From G965267425 sp965267425 (GTDB lineage Bacteria; Bacteroidota; Bacteroidia; Flavobacteriales_E; Vicingaceae), in the NCBI GenBank assembly GCA_965267425.1, contig OZ253959.1:3097836-3161835 (forward strand): a stretch of DNA of 64,000 nt. Direction: 5' to 3'. Every line of letters begins with the position of its first letter. Positions within the stretch are counted from its first letter, which is position 1. The notes under the pieces were generated by a model. It was not told the DNA's origin. It did not search any database and worked only from the letters and a program-made list of their open reading frames with translations. The translations under genes and the position numbers were made by a program. Below, piece after piece: positions 53,145-62,138 of this stretch.

Positions 53145-53946
53145 TATAAATGAAAGTGCTTCATTCATTTCAGGGCAATTGAATGCGCAACCTGAAATTG
53201 GAATAATACTGGGTACTGGATTGGGAGGATTGATAGACCATATGGAAATCTCACATTCCTTGTCGTATGAAAATATCCCTCATTTTGCTCAATCTACCGT
53301 GGAATCTCATTCTGGGAAACTGCATTTTGGAACCATCCATGGCAAACAATTAATGGTCATGCAAGGTCGTTTTCATTTCTACGAAGGGTACGACATGAAA
53401 CAAATTGCTTTTCCTGTTTACGTCATGAAGGCCCTGGGTGTAAAAAAATTGATTGTCTCCAACGCTGCAGGAAATATGAATCTTGATTGGAACAAAGGAG
53501 ATTTGATGCTTATTGAAGATCACATTAACCTGTTTCCTGACAACCCGTTGAGAGGAATAAACAACGACTCCCTTGGACCTAGATTTCCTGATATGAGCGA
53601 GGCTTATAGTCGTGCCCTGGGCGAAAAGGCACTTCAACACTCAGCCAACCTCAATATAACCCTTCGTAAAGGAGTATATGTTGGTGTCTCTGGTCCAAAC
53701 CTGGAAACGGCAGCAGAATATCGCTTTCTCAGAAGAATTGGTGCTGATGCTGTGGGCATGTCAACGGTTCCGGAAATCATAGCTGCCAACCATTGTGGAT
53801 TAGAATGTCTGGCCATTTCTGTATTGACAGACGATTGTGATCCGGACAATCTTCAACCTGTGAATATTGTAGAAATACTTGAAGTGGCTGGTAAGGCCGA
53901 AAAGAAGTTATCAATCCTCATTTCAAATGTTTTAAAAGAATTGTAA
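53125..53946 (+). CDS. punA: Purine nucleoside phosphorylase
   Basis: A 273-residue trimeric-type purine nucleoside phosphorylase. Key stretches are IGIILGTGLGGLIDHMEIS (phosphate loop), ESHSGKLHFGTIHGK, VSNAAGNMNLDW, GVYVGVSGPNLETAAEYRFL and GADAVGMSTVPE. It cleaves purine nucleosides to base and ribose-1-phosphate. In the arsenosugar operon it most likely removes adenine from the 5'-deoxy-5'-arseno-adenosine formed by ArsS, so exposing the ribose for the glycosyltransferase. The ATG at 53125 overlaps the upstream gene; the ORF frame from 53089 would extend inside it. Its stop overlaps arsM as TAATG. Confidence 0.92.
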   Translation: MSEYLNNINESASFISGQLNAQPEIGIILGTGLGGLIDHMEISHSLSYENIPHFAQSTVESHSGKLHFGTIHGKQLMVMQGRFHFYEGYDMKQIAFPVYVMKALGVKKLIVSNAAGNMNLDWNKGDLMLIEDHINLFPDNPLRGINNDSLGPRFPDMSEAYSRALGEKALQHSANLNITLRKGVYVGVSGPNLETAAEYRFLRRIGADAVGMSTVPEIIAANHCGLECLAISVLTDDCDPDNLQPVNIVEILEVAGKAEKKLSILISNVLKEL

Positions 53947-54917
53947 TGGAATCATATTTAGAAAAAACCATAGATGTATATGAACAAGCAGCCAAAACTC
54001 CTGATGTAGGGTTGTGCTGCACCACGAGTCCAATTTGGCAACTTCCGGGATTAAGCATCCCTGGAAAAATGCTCAGCATGAACTATGGTTGCGGAACTAC
54101 CGTTCACCCTAGAGATTTAGTCAATGATCCATCTATTTTATATGTTGGCGTGGGCGGTGGAATGGAGTTATTACAATTTTCATATTTCAGCCGAAAACCA
54201 TCAGGAGTGACAGGTGTTGATGTAGTGGATAAAATGTTGAAAGCAGCGGATGAAAATTTGATGAAAGCAGAAGAATCCAATGATTGGTTTCAACGGAATT
54301 TTGTGGATTTGAAAAAAGGTGATGCCACAAATTTACCTGTAGATGATGGCAGTATGGATGTTGTTGCGCAAAATTGTCTTTTTAATATTTTCAAAGACCA
54401 TGAGCTCAAAGCCGCGTTGGAAGAAACATACAGAGTGTTGAAACCTCATGGAAGGTTTGTTTCATCCGATCCAGTTTGTGAATCAGGAATTCCAGATCAC
54501 TTGAAGGAAGATGAACATTTACGTGCACTTTGTCTTAGTGGTTCCATTCCATTGGATGAATACATCAAATACATGACAGATATTGGATTTGGGACCATTG
54601 AAGTTCGGGCGCGCAGACCCTACAGAATATTGCATCCAAATCATTACGATGTTGAACAACCCATTGAGATAGAGAGTGTTGAAGTTTGTGCCATAAAAGA
54701 CCCAATGCCAGAAGATGGCCCTTGTGTATTTACCGGTAGAAGTGCCATATACGTAGGAAAAGAAGAACATTTTGACGATGGTAAAGGGCATCTACTTTTA
54801 CCCAATCAGCCAATAGCTGTTTGTGATAAAACAGCATCAAACTTACAATCTCTTGAAAGAGATGACATGTTTGTCACGCCAAGTACGTACTTTTACGATG
54901 GCGGAGGATGTTGTTAA
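53946..54917 (+). CDS. arsM: Arsenosugar-locus arsenite methyltransferase
   Basis: A 323-residue SAM-dependent methyltransferase of the ArsM type that methylates arsenite. The SAM site is LYVGVGGGMELLQFS followed by VTGVDVVDKML; the acceptor part has paired cysteines (VGLCCTTSP at 24, near the N terminus), a pattern used to bind trivalent arsenic. The C terminus ends GGGCC, adding a further Cys pair. The gene overlaps the phosphorylase stop (TAATG) and closes the operon; a short gap then leads to the T9SS esterase gene. It is the source of dimethylarsenite, the substrate of ArsS. Confidence 0.93.
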   Translation: MESYLEKTIDVYEQAAKTPDVGLCCTTSPIWQLPGLSIPGKMLSMNYGCGTTVHPRDLVNDPSILYVGVGGGMELLQFSYFSRKPSGVTGVDVVDKMLKAADENLMKAEESNDWFQRNFVDLKKGDATNLPVDDGSMDVVAQNCLFNIFKDHELKAALEETYRVLKPHGRFVSSDPVCESGIPDHLKEDEHLRALCLSGSIPLDEYIKYMTDIGFGTIEVRARRPYRILHPNHYDVEQPIEIESVEVCAIKDPMPEDGPCVFTGRSAIYVGKEEHFDDGKGHLLLPNQPIAVCDKTASNLQSLERDDMFVTPSTYFYDGGGCC

Positions 54918-54973
54918 ACCGGGAAAGCCATCCTTTTGAAATAAATATTCGTCTACTTTTAAAAAGGAAATTT

Positions 54974-57025
54974 ATGAAATACTTCTACGGTCTTATAATC
55001 CTGTTTTCTTCTGCGATTGTTTTGGGTCAAACACGTATTGATTCTTCATTTGCGTTTGGAACCAATCCGGCAAAAAAATATTCAATTTACATCCCCAGCA
55101 ATTATAATGCTGGTGTTCCAAATGAGCTCATGGTGGGATTTCACCCATTTAATGTCTCTGTTTGGGATGCAGAAGCTTGGTGTGACACGCTCATCCAATT
55201 CAGTGAATCAAACGATTTAATCTTGGTATGTCCGGATGGAGGTACGAATGGTAATATTACTGATGCCATAGATTACGGCTTTACCACTGCATTGTTGGAT
55301 TCCATGAAACTATGGTATTCCATTGATACGAATCGAATATATGCCATGGGGTTTTCAATGGGCGGAGTAGCAACTTATGAATATGGCCTTCAATTTCCGG
55401 AAGTTTTTGGAGGATATTTACCTATTGGCGCTGCCATCAATGGCACTGGTTCCTTCAGCTCTGATCTGCCAAATTCGGGACAAAAACCGTTTTATTTGGT
55501 ACATGGGGCTAATGATGCACCAAACACCCGATATTGGCCTGCAATTAATGGATTAAACGCAAATTGTGCCATAGTCAATAGCATGTTGATGACTGGTGTT
55601 GGGCATACCATTAATTTCCCTAATCGAAATCAAATTTTATCAGATGCATACCAATGGATTGATTCAGTAAATGTTACACCAAGAAGTGGAGGGTTTAACT
55701 TAATCAGTCCGATTTCCTTTTCTTCACTTGATGTGAAAGGGTTTTCTAATCTGGAAACCGTATTGACATGGGAATCAAATTCCATAGCAGATACTTGTGG
55801 CGTTATGAAATATGAATTCATGTTGGACGTTTCCAATGGATCATTTACTCCACCAATCTATACCAGATTAAGTGATAACAATGGCGAAGACACAACGCTC
55901 ACTTTTACCAATCACGAATTGGACAGCCTGTTAAATTCATTTGGTGTTCTTCCTGGAGCTTCCATCACCCTTAAATGGGCCGTTCGTTCTAATTTATTTA
56001 ATCAATGGTATGACACGGCAAAAGCTTTTATCATTACAGTAAACCGAGGAACCGTGGGTTTTAAAAGTACTGACCCTTTTGACAGTGCAAGAGAAACTTT
56101 GGTTCAAGATGCAACACTGCGTTTTGAATGGACTGCGATGAATCATTCGGCTCCTGTGACTTATGCACTTGAAATTGATTCTGTTGGTGCTGATTTTGCT
56201 TCTCCAATTGTCACCTATGTACCTGCCAATGGCGCCTTAAATAATTTCGTTGTCGCTGAACATGAACAATTATATTATGACTTTCTCATGCCCGACAATG
56301 CAGTTCAGGGAGATTCCATTATGTTGTCATGGCGGGCTGTGGCAATGGAAGGTACACATATAGAATATTCCAATCCAAGAACACTAACGCTAATAAAAGA
56401 CTCCGTTGGAGTATCCCTAAAGTTTCCACTTAGCGAATCTGAATTGATCAGCCAATCAGGTTTTGATTATTCGTTCACTTGGGACAGTGTAGGTGTTGCC
56501 AATATTACTTATGAATTTTTGATAGATACCACTCTTGCCGGATTGACAGGATCTCCCAAGTCCTACCAATCTGACAATGGAGGAAACGATGCTCAGATCT
56601 TTATTCCATATGAACGTATGGATTCTATTGCTCATCATTTTGGGATTAACTATACGGACACCTTAAAGGCCTACTGGACTGTAAAAGTTACTCACCCCAA
56701 TGGATTTGAGTATGCACTTGAACCTTTTTTGGTGTATGTTCACCGCGATGTGCCTATTGGAATTGAGCAAGTATTCACTCAGGAAAACATTGCTGTGTTT
56801 CCAAATCCTTCCAAAGATCAGGTTACACTTCAATTTGAACCCTTGAGTGAAGCGGGAATTCTAAGAATTCTTGATGCTGAAGGAAAACTCGTTTTCCTGT
56901 CGAATCTAAACAAAACTCAACAGCGTGTTGAATTGGATATTCATTCCTGGGAACCTGGTATTTATCAGGTTCAATTCCAGTCTGGAAAATCAATGATTCA
57001 CAGCCGAATAGTAAAGGTTGAGTAA
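54974..57025 (+). CDS. T9SS-secreted esterase with SusE-like domains
   Basis: A 683-residue secreted alpha/beta hydrolase. The signal peptide ends IVLGQ at 19. The catalytic domain (about 20-225) resembles PHB-depolymerase/feruloyl-esterase type proteins: nucleophile Ser128 in AMGFSMGGVATY, Asp181 in HGANDAPN and His211 in GVGHTINFP. Three repeats follow (about 245-355, 365-480, 485-590) that look like SusE/SusF-type starch- or glycan-binding beta-sandwiches (PLSESELISQSGFDYSFTW). A T9SS type A sorting domain ends the protein (IAVFPNPSKDQVTLQFE). The upstream longer frame enters arsM, so ATG 54974 is used. Likely acts on plant or algal esters at the cell surface. Confidence 0.87.
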   Translation: MKYFYGLIILFSSAIVLGQTRIDSSFAFGTNPAKKYSIYIPSNYNAGVPNELMVGFHPFNVSVWDAEAWCDTLIQFSESNDLILVCPDGGTNGNITDAIDYGFTTALLDSMKLWYSIDTNRIYAMGFSMGGVATYEYGLQFPEVFGGYLPIGAAINGTGSFSSDLPNSGQKPFYLVHGANDAPNTRYWPAINGLNANCAIVNSMLMTGVGHTINFPNRNQILSDAYQWIDSVNVTPRSGGFNLISPISFSSLDVKGFSNLETVLTWESNSIADTCGVMKYEFMLDVSNGSFTPPIYTRLSDNNGEDTTLTFTNHELDSLLNSFGVLPGASITLKWAVRSNLFNQWYDTAKAFIITVNRGTVGFKSTDPFDSARETLVQDATLRFEWTAMNHSAPVTYALEIDSVGADFASPIVTYVPANGALNNFVVAEHEQLYYDFLMPDNAVQGDSIMLSWRAVAMEGTHIEYSNPRTLTLIKDSVGVSLKFPLSESELISQSGFDYSFTWDSVGVANITYEFLIDTTLAGLTGSPKSYQSDNGGNDAQIFIPYERMDSIAHHFGINYTDTLKAYWTVKVTHPNGFEYALEPFLVYVHRDVPIGIEQVFTQENIAVFPNPSKDQVTLQFEPLSEAGILRILDAEGKLVFLSNLNKTQQRVELDIHSWEPGIYQVQFQSGKSMIHSRIVKVE

Positions 57026-57361
57026 CTATAAAATTTTATTCAGCATTAATATGAGCTCCTGTTCAAGAGGGTTGAAATCGTCATGTTCCAATTTAAAAAT
57101 TTGACGCATTTTGGCGATTACCTCTTCTTTTGACTCATACTGATCTTTAAATTTTGCAAATAGTCCTTGCAAGGTTTCAATGTGATCTATATCATTCTGC
57201 GCACTAAAGATTTCATTGATTTTATCAAATTCATCTTGTCCCAATAAGGAAACAATATGGGCTTTTTCTTTTTCAGTAATGGTGAAATCTGCTGATGCTG
57301 CATAGATCATCAGGTACGCAAGAAAATCATCATGCGTGCAGCTTTCTATCGAAAATGACAT
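57026..57361 (-). CDS. TerB-like protein
   Basis: A 111-residue all-helical protein resembling the tellurite-resistance TerB domain: YLMIYAASADFTITEKEKAH and FDKINEIFSAQNDIDHIETL with the acidic helix pattern DDFNPLEQELILMLNKIL at the end. TerB-like proteins are thought to bind metal ions and act in stress signalling; this one has no partner Ter genes nearby. It converges on the esterase gene with stops adjacent and lies 16 bases after bacilliredoxin, probably in the same operon. Confidence 0.72.
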   Translation of the reverse strand: MSFSIESCTHDDFLAYLMIYAASADFTITEKEKAHIVSLLGQDEFDKINEIFSAQNDIDHIETLQGLFAKFKDQYESKEEVIAKMRQIFKLEHDDFNPLEQELILMLNKIL

Positions 57362-57377
57362 GAGGGTAAATTAAAAG

Positions 57378-57791
57378 TTAGCAATACTCGTTAAATGCTG
57401 CTTTCAAATTATCCGATACCATGTCTGCCGTACTTCCTTCAATGTGATGACGCTCAATGAAATGAACCAACTTTCCATCTTTAAACAGCCCAATGGCGGG
57501 AGAAGATGGAGGGTAAGGCAACATGTATTTTCTTGCTTGTTCCGTAGCTTCAGTATCAACACCTGCAAATACAGTCGTCAATTTTCCTGGAACCTTATCA
57601 TTGCTAAGTGAATTTAAGACAGCTGGTCGAGCGCTGCCCGCAGCACATCCGCAAACAGAATTGACAACTACAAGTACAGTACCGTTATCCGGATTCATCA
57701 TCTCATCAACTTCTGACGCATTGGTCAATTCACTGAATCCTACTGACGTAAGCTCCTCTTTCATTGGAGCAACTAATTCTGGTGGGTACAT
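57378..57791 (-). CDS. Bacilliredoxin (BrxA/BrxB family)
   Basis: A 137-residue thioredoxin-fold protein of the BrxA/BrxB (YphP/YqiW) family, which removes bacillithiol from mixed disulfides on proteins. The signature is NSVCGCAAGSARPAV with the CGC active site, plus MYPPELVAPMKEELTSVGF at the N terminus and SSPAIGLFKDGKLVHFIERH near the end. It suggests the organism makes bacillithiol. A consensus -7 box lies 28-36 bases upstream. Confidence 0.94.
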   Translation of the reverse strand: MYPPELVAPMKEELTSVGFSELTNASEVDEMMNPDNGTVLVVVNSVCGCAAGSARPAVLNSLSNDKVPGKLTTVFAGVDTEATEQARKYMLPYPPSSPAIGLFKDGKLVHFIERHHIEGSTADMVSDNLKAAFNEYC

Positions 57792-57819
57792 CTGATTTAT
57801 CGTTTAGGTTATGTTCGCA

Positions 57820-57827
57820 CAAAAATA
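57820..57827 (-). promoter_or_regulatory. Predicted -7 box for the bacilliredoxin gene
   Basis: TATTTTTG on the minus strand fits TAnnTTTG exactly, and places transcription about 22 bases before the ATG at 57791. No -33 TTTG at the usual distance. Confidence 0.4.
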
Positions 57828-57845
57828 CGCAATCTTTAAATCCAT

Positions 57846-58301
57846 TTATCTTTTGGCTTCAAAGAATCGTTTCATCAATTCACCGCATTCTTCTTTCAAA
57901 ACACCCCCTTTAACTATCGTTTTTGGGTGCAATGCGTGCTTATCCGTAAATTTTCTATATCCCCTTTTGGGATCTGGCGCGCCATAGACAACACGGCCAA
58001 TTCTTGTCCAGTAAGCAGCACCGGCGCACATCATACAGGGTTCCAATGTCACATACAAGGAGCATTCTTGTAAAAACTTCCCTCCCAAATAATCTGACGC
58101 TGCTGTAAAAGCCTGCATTTCAGCATGAGCTGTAACATCTGTTAACCGTTCAGTTAAATTATGGGCCCTGGCAATGATTTGATCATCACAAACAATCACA
58201 GCACCCACCGGCACCTCATCCAATTCAAAGGCCTTAACCGCTTCTTTGAGCGCTTCTTTCATATAAGCTTCTTCACTTTTTCCTTTGATCATTGAAAGCA
58301 T
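57846..58301 (-). CDS. tadA: tRNA-specific adenosine deaminase
   Basis: Deaminates adenosine 34 to inosine in tRNA-Arg, needed for wobble decoding. 151 residues. The zinc and catalytic motif TAHAEMQAF gives His59 and Glu61; EPCMMCAGA gives Cys89 and Cys92. GAVIVCDDQIIARAHN is the family N-terminal part. It is oriented away from the next outer-membrane gene, and the bacilliredoxin gene is downstream on the same strand. The start could instead be the Met at residue 4. Confidence 0.93.
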   Translation of the reverse strand: MLSMIKGKSEEAYMKEALKEAVKAFELDEVPVGAVIVCDDQIIARAHNLTERLTDVTAHAEMQAFTAASDYLGGKFLQECSLYVTLEPCMMCAGAAYWTRIGRVVYGAPDPKRGYRKFTDKHALHPKTIVKGGVLKEECGELMKRFFEAKR

Positions 58302-58343
58302 TTTTCATCCTGTAAATATATCTTATTACATTTAACACATTAG

Positions 58344-59087
58344 ATGGCGCGCATCTTATTCTTTTGTTTGATTATTACATTGTTTGCAGGTATTTCAAAG
58401 AGTCAGGATTTACCCGTGGCATCTCCTTTGGCCTCAGATAAAGGTATCGCTCTGAGGTTTTCAATTGGTTCCGCCAATACCCATTGGCATCATGCATTTC
58501 CTGACAATTATCCATTGGACAGTTTGGGCATACAAACAGATGATGGTGTGACTTTTTACAACAAGGGAACGGAGAATCATTTTTTGTTCGAATTTTTATT
58601 TACCAGACGTTGGGGAAATATGGGGCTGGGATTCAGAGCAAGCCGCATGCGAATAGATTCACTTGAAGAAGTGGTCAATGATACAACTTTGAAGTTCAGC
58701 TACGTTGAAGATTCCTATGATTTTAATCGAATTTATCTCACTTATATTTCACCCTATTTCATAGAAGATAAAGAGAACAAAATTAAAATTGCGGCACAAG
58801 CCAATCTGGGTACATTCATCATTTCTCCTTTTACTCCAGGCCTGGTTGCCAGGGGTAATCTTACCACTTCAATAGGCCCGGTAATTGACATTGAACTTAC
58901 CCAACATGCCGATATTTATTTCTTATTCAATTATGAATTTCGATACTTCAATAACCAAACCAATGAAAACAATGTAGTTTTCCAGTTTGACAATTTTATG
59001 CATACGCTCGCATTCAGTTTTGGAGTCCATTTTAAACTTTTCCAAAACCAACCAGTAGCTCCTAAAAAGGACAAGCGTTTTAATTAG
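58344..59087 (+). CDS. Predicted outer-membrane beta-barrel protein
   Basis: A 247-residue protein with a signal peptide (MARILFFCLIITLFAGISKS) and a series of amphipathic beta strands ending in FSFGVHFKLFQNQP, the profile of small outer-membrane beta-barrels in Bacteroidetes. Segments such as GIALRFSIGSANTHWHH and NMGLGFRASRMRIDS support the barrel. The C terminus is extended by a basic tail (APKKDKRFN). Not assigned to a named family. It is divergent from tadA and lies 53 bases before aspS. Confidence 0.7.
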   Translation: MARILFFCLIITLFAGISKSQDLPVASPLASDKGIALRFSIGSANTHWHHAFPDNYPLDSLGIQTDDGVTFYNKGTENHFLFEFLFTRRWGNMGLGFRASRMRIDSLEEVVNDTTLKFSYVEDSYDFNRIYLTYISPYFIEDKENKIKIAAQANLGTFIISPFTPGLVARGNLTTSIGPVIDIELTQHADIYFLFNYEFRYFNNQTNENNVVFQFDNFMHTLAFSFGVHFKLFQNQPVAPKKDKRFN

Positions 59088-59107
59088 TCATAATGTGCTA
59101 GTTTTTC

Positions 59108-59115
59108 TACTTTTG
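59108..59115 (+). promoter_or_regulatory. Predicted -7 box for aspS
   Basis: TACTTTTG fits TAnnTTTG exactly and lies 25 bases before the ATG at 59141. No TTTG at the -33 distance. Confidence 0.4.
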
Positions 59116-59140
59116 CACATCATTTAAAATGCCATATAAC

Positions 59141-60883
59141 ATGTACAGAACGCATACATGCGGTCAATTGAACATCGCGGATAAAGGAACGGAAGTTGAA
59201 CTCTGTGGTTGGGTTCAAAAATCAAGAGATTTGGGAGGAATGACCTTTATCGATCTGCGTGATAGATATGGCATTACTCAGTTGGTTTTTAATATGGAAA
59301 TCAACGAAAATCTTTGTTTGCAAGCCAGAAAATTGGGGCGTGAGTATGTGATCAAAATCAAAGGTCAGGTAGCTGAAAGAGAAAGTAAAAACAAGCATCT
59401 GGCCACCGGTGAAATTGAAATTATGGTTTCTTCACTTGATGTATTGACCTCTTCGGAATTACCTCCTTTTACAATTGAAGAAAATACAGATGGTGGAGAG
59501 GAATTGAGAATGAAGTACCGATACCTTGATTTGAGAAGAACTCCATTGCAAAACAATTTGAAACTTCGTCATAATCTTGTCAAAGGAATTCGTAATTATC
59601 TGGATGGGCAGGGATTTTTGGAAATCGAAACCCCGTATTTGATCAAATCTACTCCAGAAGGAGCAAGAGATTTCATAGTTCCGTCAAGAATTCATGAAGG
59701 TGAATTTTATGCCCTGCCACAGTCGCCGCAGACTTTTAAGCAATTACTGATGGTCTCTGGTTACGACAAATATTTTCAGGTGGTAAAATGTTTTAGAGAT
59801 GAAGATTTAAGAGCAGATCGTCAACCGGAATTTACACAGATTGATTGTGAAATGTCCTTTGTTGAACGCAATGATGTGTTGGACACTTTTGAAGGGCTCA
59901 TCAAGTTTCTGTTTAAAGAAGTAAAAAATATAGATCTCCCTGATTTTCCGGTAATGAGTTATCAAGAAGCCATGGAAAATTACGGATCGGACAAGCCGGA
60001 TATCCGCTTTGAAATGAAAATTAAAGACCTGTCCGATTTATCAAAAGGCAAGGGGTTTAACGTGTTTGATGGGGCGGAATACATAGGTGGAATTTGCGTC
60101 AAAGGAGCTGGAAATTACAGTCGAAAACAATTGGACTCACTTACGGACTTTGTAAAAAAACCTCAGATCGGGGCCAAAGGATTGGTTTATGTGAAGTACA
60201 ATGAAGATGGAAGCTTCAAATCATCCGTAGACAAATTTTTTGGTGCAGATGACTTTTCCGAATGGTTTAATGCATTTGGAGGAGAAACGGGTGACCTGTT
60301 GCTGATGATTAGCGGTGATAAACCCCATAGTTTACAGGTATTAAATGAGTTACGATTGGAGATGGCCAAACAAATGGAATTGATTCAGCCAGGAGATTTC
60401 AAACCACTTTGGGTAGTCGATTTTCCTTTGTTGGAATGGGATGAAGATTCCAAACGATTTCATGCCATGCATCATCCATTTACTTCTCCCAAAGAAGAAG
60501 ATAAGTCAAATATGGAAGACCATCCAGGTGATATACGAGCAAACGCATATGATTTGGTCATCAATGGAATGGAAATCGGAGGAGGCTCTATTCGTATTCA
60601 CGATAGAAAGTTGCAGGAAAAGATGTTTGACCTACTTGGTTTCACCAAAGAAGAAGCGCAAGAACAATTTGGATTCTTGATGGATGCTTTCACATATGGT
60701 GCTCCACCCCATGGAGGTATCGCTCTTGGGTTTGATAGATTGTGTGCCATATTTGGAGAAAGTGATTCAATCCGTGATTTTATCGCCTTTCCTAAAAACA
60801 ATGCTGCCAGGGATGTAATGATAGATGCTCCTGCCAGTGTTGATCGTAATCAGCTGGATGAATTGGGCATCGTCAAGAAGTAA
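59141..60883 (+). CDS. aspS: Aspartate--tRNA ligase
   Basis: Charges tRNA-Asp; 580 residues, the bacterial class IIb length. MYRTHTCGQLN and VELCGWVQKSRDLGGMTFID form the N-terminal anticodon-binding OB domain. Class II motifs follow: FLEIETPYLIKSTPEGARDF (motif 1), CFRDEDLRADRQPEFTQID (motif 2), and GGIALGFDRLCAIFGESDSI (motif 3). A GAD insertion domain lies near 290-420. The ATG at 59141 gives the usual MYRTH start; an ATG at 59129 is four codons earlier. It overlaps the convergent permease gene by 11 bases. Confidence 0.96.
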   Translation: MYRTHTCGQLNIADKGTEVELCGWVQKSRDLGGMTFIDLRDRYGITQLVFNMEINENLCLQARKLGREYVIKIKGQVAERESKNKHLATGEIEIMVSSLDVLTSSELPPFTIEENTDGGEELRMKYRYLDLRRTPLQNNLKLRHNLVKGIRNYLDGQGFLEIETPYLIKSTPEGARDFIVPSRIHEGEFYALPQSPQTFKQLLMVSGYDKYFQVVKCFRDEDLRADRQPEFTQIDCEMSFVERNDVLDTFEGLIKFLFKEVKNIDLPDFPVMSYQEAMENYGSDKPDIRFEMKIKDLSDLSKGKGFNVFDGAEYIGGICVKGAGNYSRKQLDSLTDFVKKPQIGAKGLVYVKYNEDGSFKSSVDKFFGADDFSEWFNAFGGETGDLLLMISGDKPHSLQVLNELRLEMAKQMELIQPGDFKPLWVVDFPLLEWDEDSKRFHAMHHPFTSPKEEDKSNMEDHPGDIRANAYDLVINGMEIGGGSIRIHDRKLQEKMFDLLGFTKEEAQEQFGFLMDAFTYGAPPHGGIALGFDRLCAIFGESDSIRDFIAFPKNNAARDVMIDAPASVDRNQLDELGIVKK

Positions 60884-62102
60884 CACTTGTAGACGTCAAG
60901 TTTGATTTGGATATCAATATTCTTATTGGAAAGTAAGAAGCTATTAGTCCAATGACAAATACCATGGTAAAAATGGCTACAAAATCAAGCCATTGCATTC
61001 TAACAGGATAAAATTCCACAATGCCTCCCTCCAATCGAACGAGGCCGTAATGTTGCTGTATCAAGCATAAGGCCACCCCAAGAATTACCCCTATCATTAC
61101 TCCAATGAAATTGATCATAAGTCCTTCGTAGAGAAAAATGCGAAAGATGCTCTTGTCCGAAGCTCCCAAAGCGCTCAATATCTTGGTATCTTCTTTTTTG
61201 TCAATGATCAGCATGGTCAACGAACCCACAATGTTAAATGCCGCTATCAATAAAATAAACCCAAGAATAAGCACGGTAATCCACTTTTCGGTTTGATTCG
61301 TTTTATAGATGATTTCGTTGAGTTGGAATTGCGTGCGAACTACAAAATTGTCTCCCAGTTTTTCCTTGGCCATTGACGCAAAATCATCCAGTGAAACCTT
61401 GTTTTTTAGCTTAATCTCCAAAGCAGATACCATCTTTTCATGATCAAACAATTTCCTTGAAAATTCAATGGGTACAATGATGTATTTTCCATCAAAATCA
61501 GGGTTGATCATAAAAATTCCTGAAGGGGTGATGGGTTGGATTTTAAACGCTTTGGAAGGATCTATGTTAACGGAATTGGTTTTTTTTGGCGCGTACATAT
61601 TGATGGGATCAATGGATCTGCCCACATACAGGGAAAGATTATGTGCAATTCCATATCCAACAATGGCCATATCAGCCCCTCCTCTTTGCAGTTCAGCTTT
61701 CCCATCAACCATAATACTGTCCAGGTTACTCATGGACAAAAAGGATTCCTGCACTCCTTTAATTTTTGCAGGAGATTGTTTTCCATCATAACTCAACAAT
61801 GCCAAATCCTCCAGTACCTCTGAATATTCGAGAATGTCATCCGATGCCAGTAATTCTTCTATGGCCGTTTGATTGGGATCATAATACTTTCCTTTTGCCG
61901 GAGTAATACTAATGTCCGGATCAAATGAATCGTACATGGATTCCACAATTTCCTGCAAGCCATTAAATGCGGACAAAATAATGACCAATGCAAAAGAAAC
62001 AAGTGCAATGCTAATGATGGAAATCCATGAAATGATGTTGATTACATTCCATGATTTTTTGGAAGTCAAATACCTGCCAGAAACAAATAATGGGAAATTC
62101 AA
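60873..62102 (-). CDS. ABC transporter permease of the LolC/E (FtsX-like) type
   Basis: A 409-residue inner-membrane protein with an N-terminal membrane segment (about 22-48, IISWISIISIALVSFALVIILSAF), a large periplasmic domain of about 220 residues, then three membrane segments (about 275-300, 320-345, 370-395). FNIVGSLTMLIIDKKEDTKI and LSALGASDKSIFRIFLYEG are the FtsX-like core. This is the arrangement of LolC/LolE, which extract outer-membrane lipoproteins. No ATPase partner lies beside it. The start is a TTG (MNFPLFVSGRYLTSK). Convergent with aspS by an 11-base overlap, and 36 bases after rbfA, likely cotranscribed. Confidence 0.9.
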   Translation of the reverse strand: MNFPLFVSGRYLTSKKSWNVINIISWISIISIALVSFALVIILSAFNGLQEIVESMYDSFDPDISITPAKGKYYDPNQTAIEELLASDDILEYSEVLEDLALLSYDGKQSPAKIKGVQESFLSMSNLDSIMVDGKAELQRGGADMAIVGYGIAHNLSLYVGRSIDPINMYAPKKTNSVNIDPSKAFKIQPITPSGIFMINPDFDGKYIIVPIEFSRKLFDHEKMVSALEIKLKNKVSLDDFASMAKEKLGDNFVVRTQFQLNEIIYKTNQTEKWITVLILGFILLIAAFNIVGSLTMLIIDKKEDTKILSALGASDKSIFRIFLYEGLMINFIGVMIGVILGVALCLIQQHYGLVRLEGGIVEFYPVRMQWLDFVAIFTMVFVIGLIASYFPIRILISKSNLTSTSVTS

Positions 62103-62138
62103 AATCTCGAAACTTTCGTCAGGTTGTTGGATTTAAGG

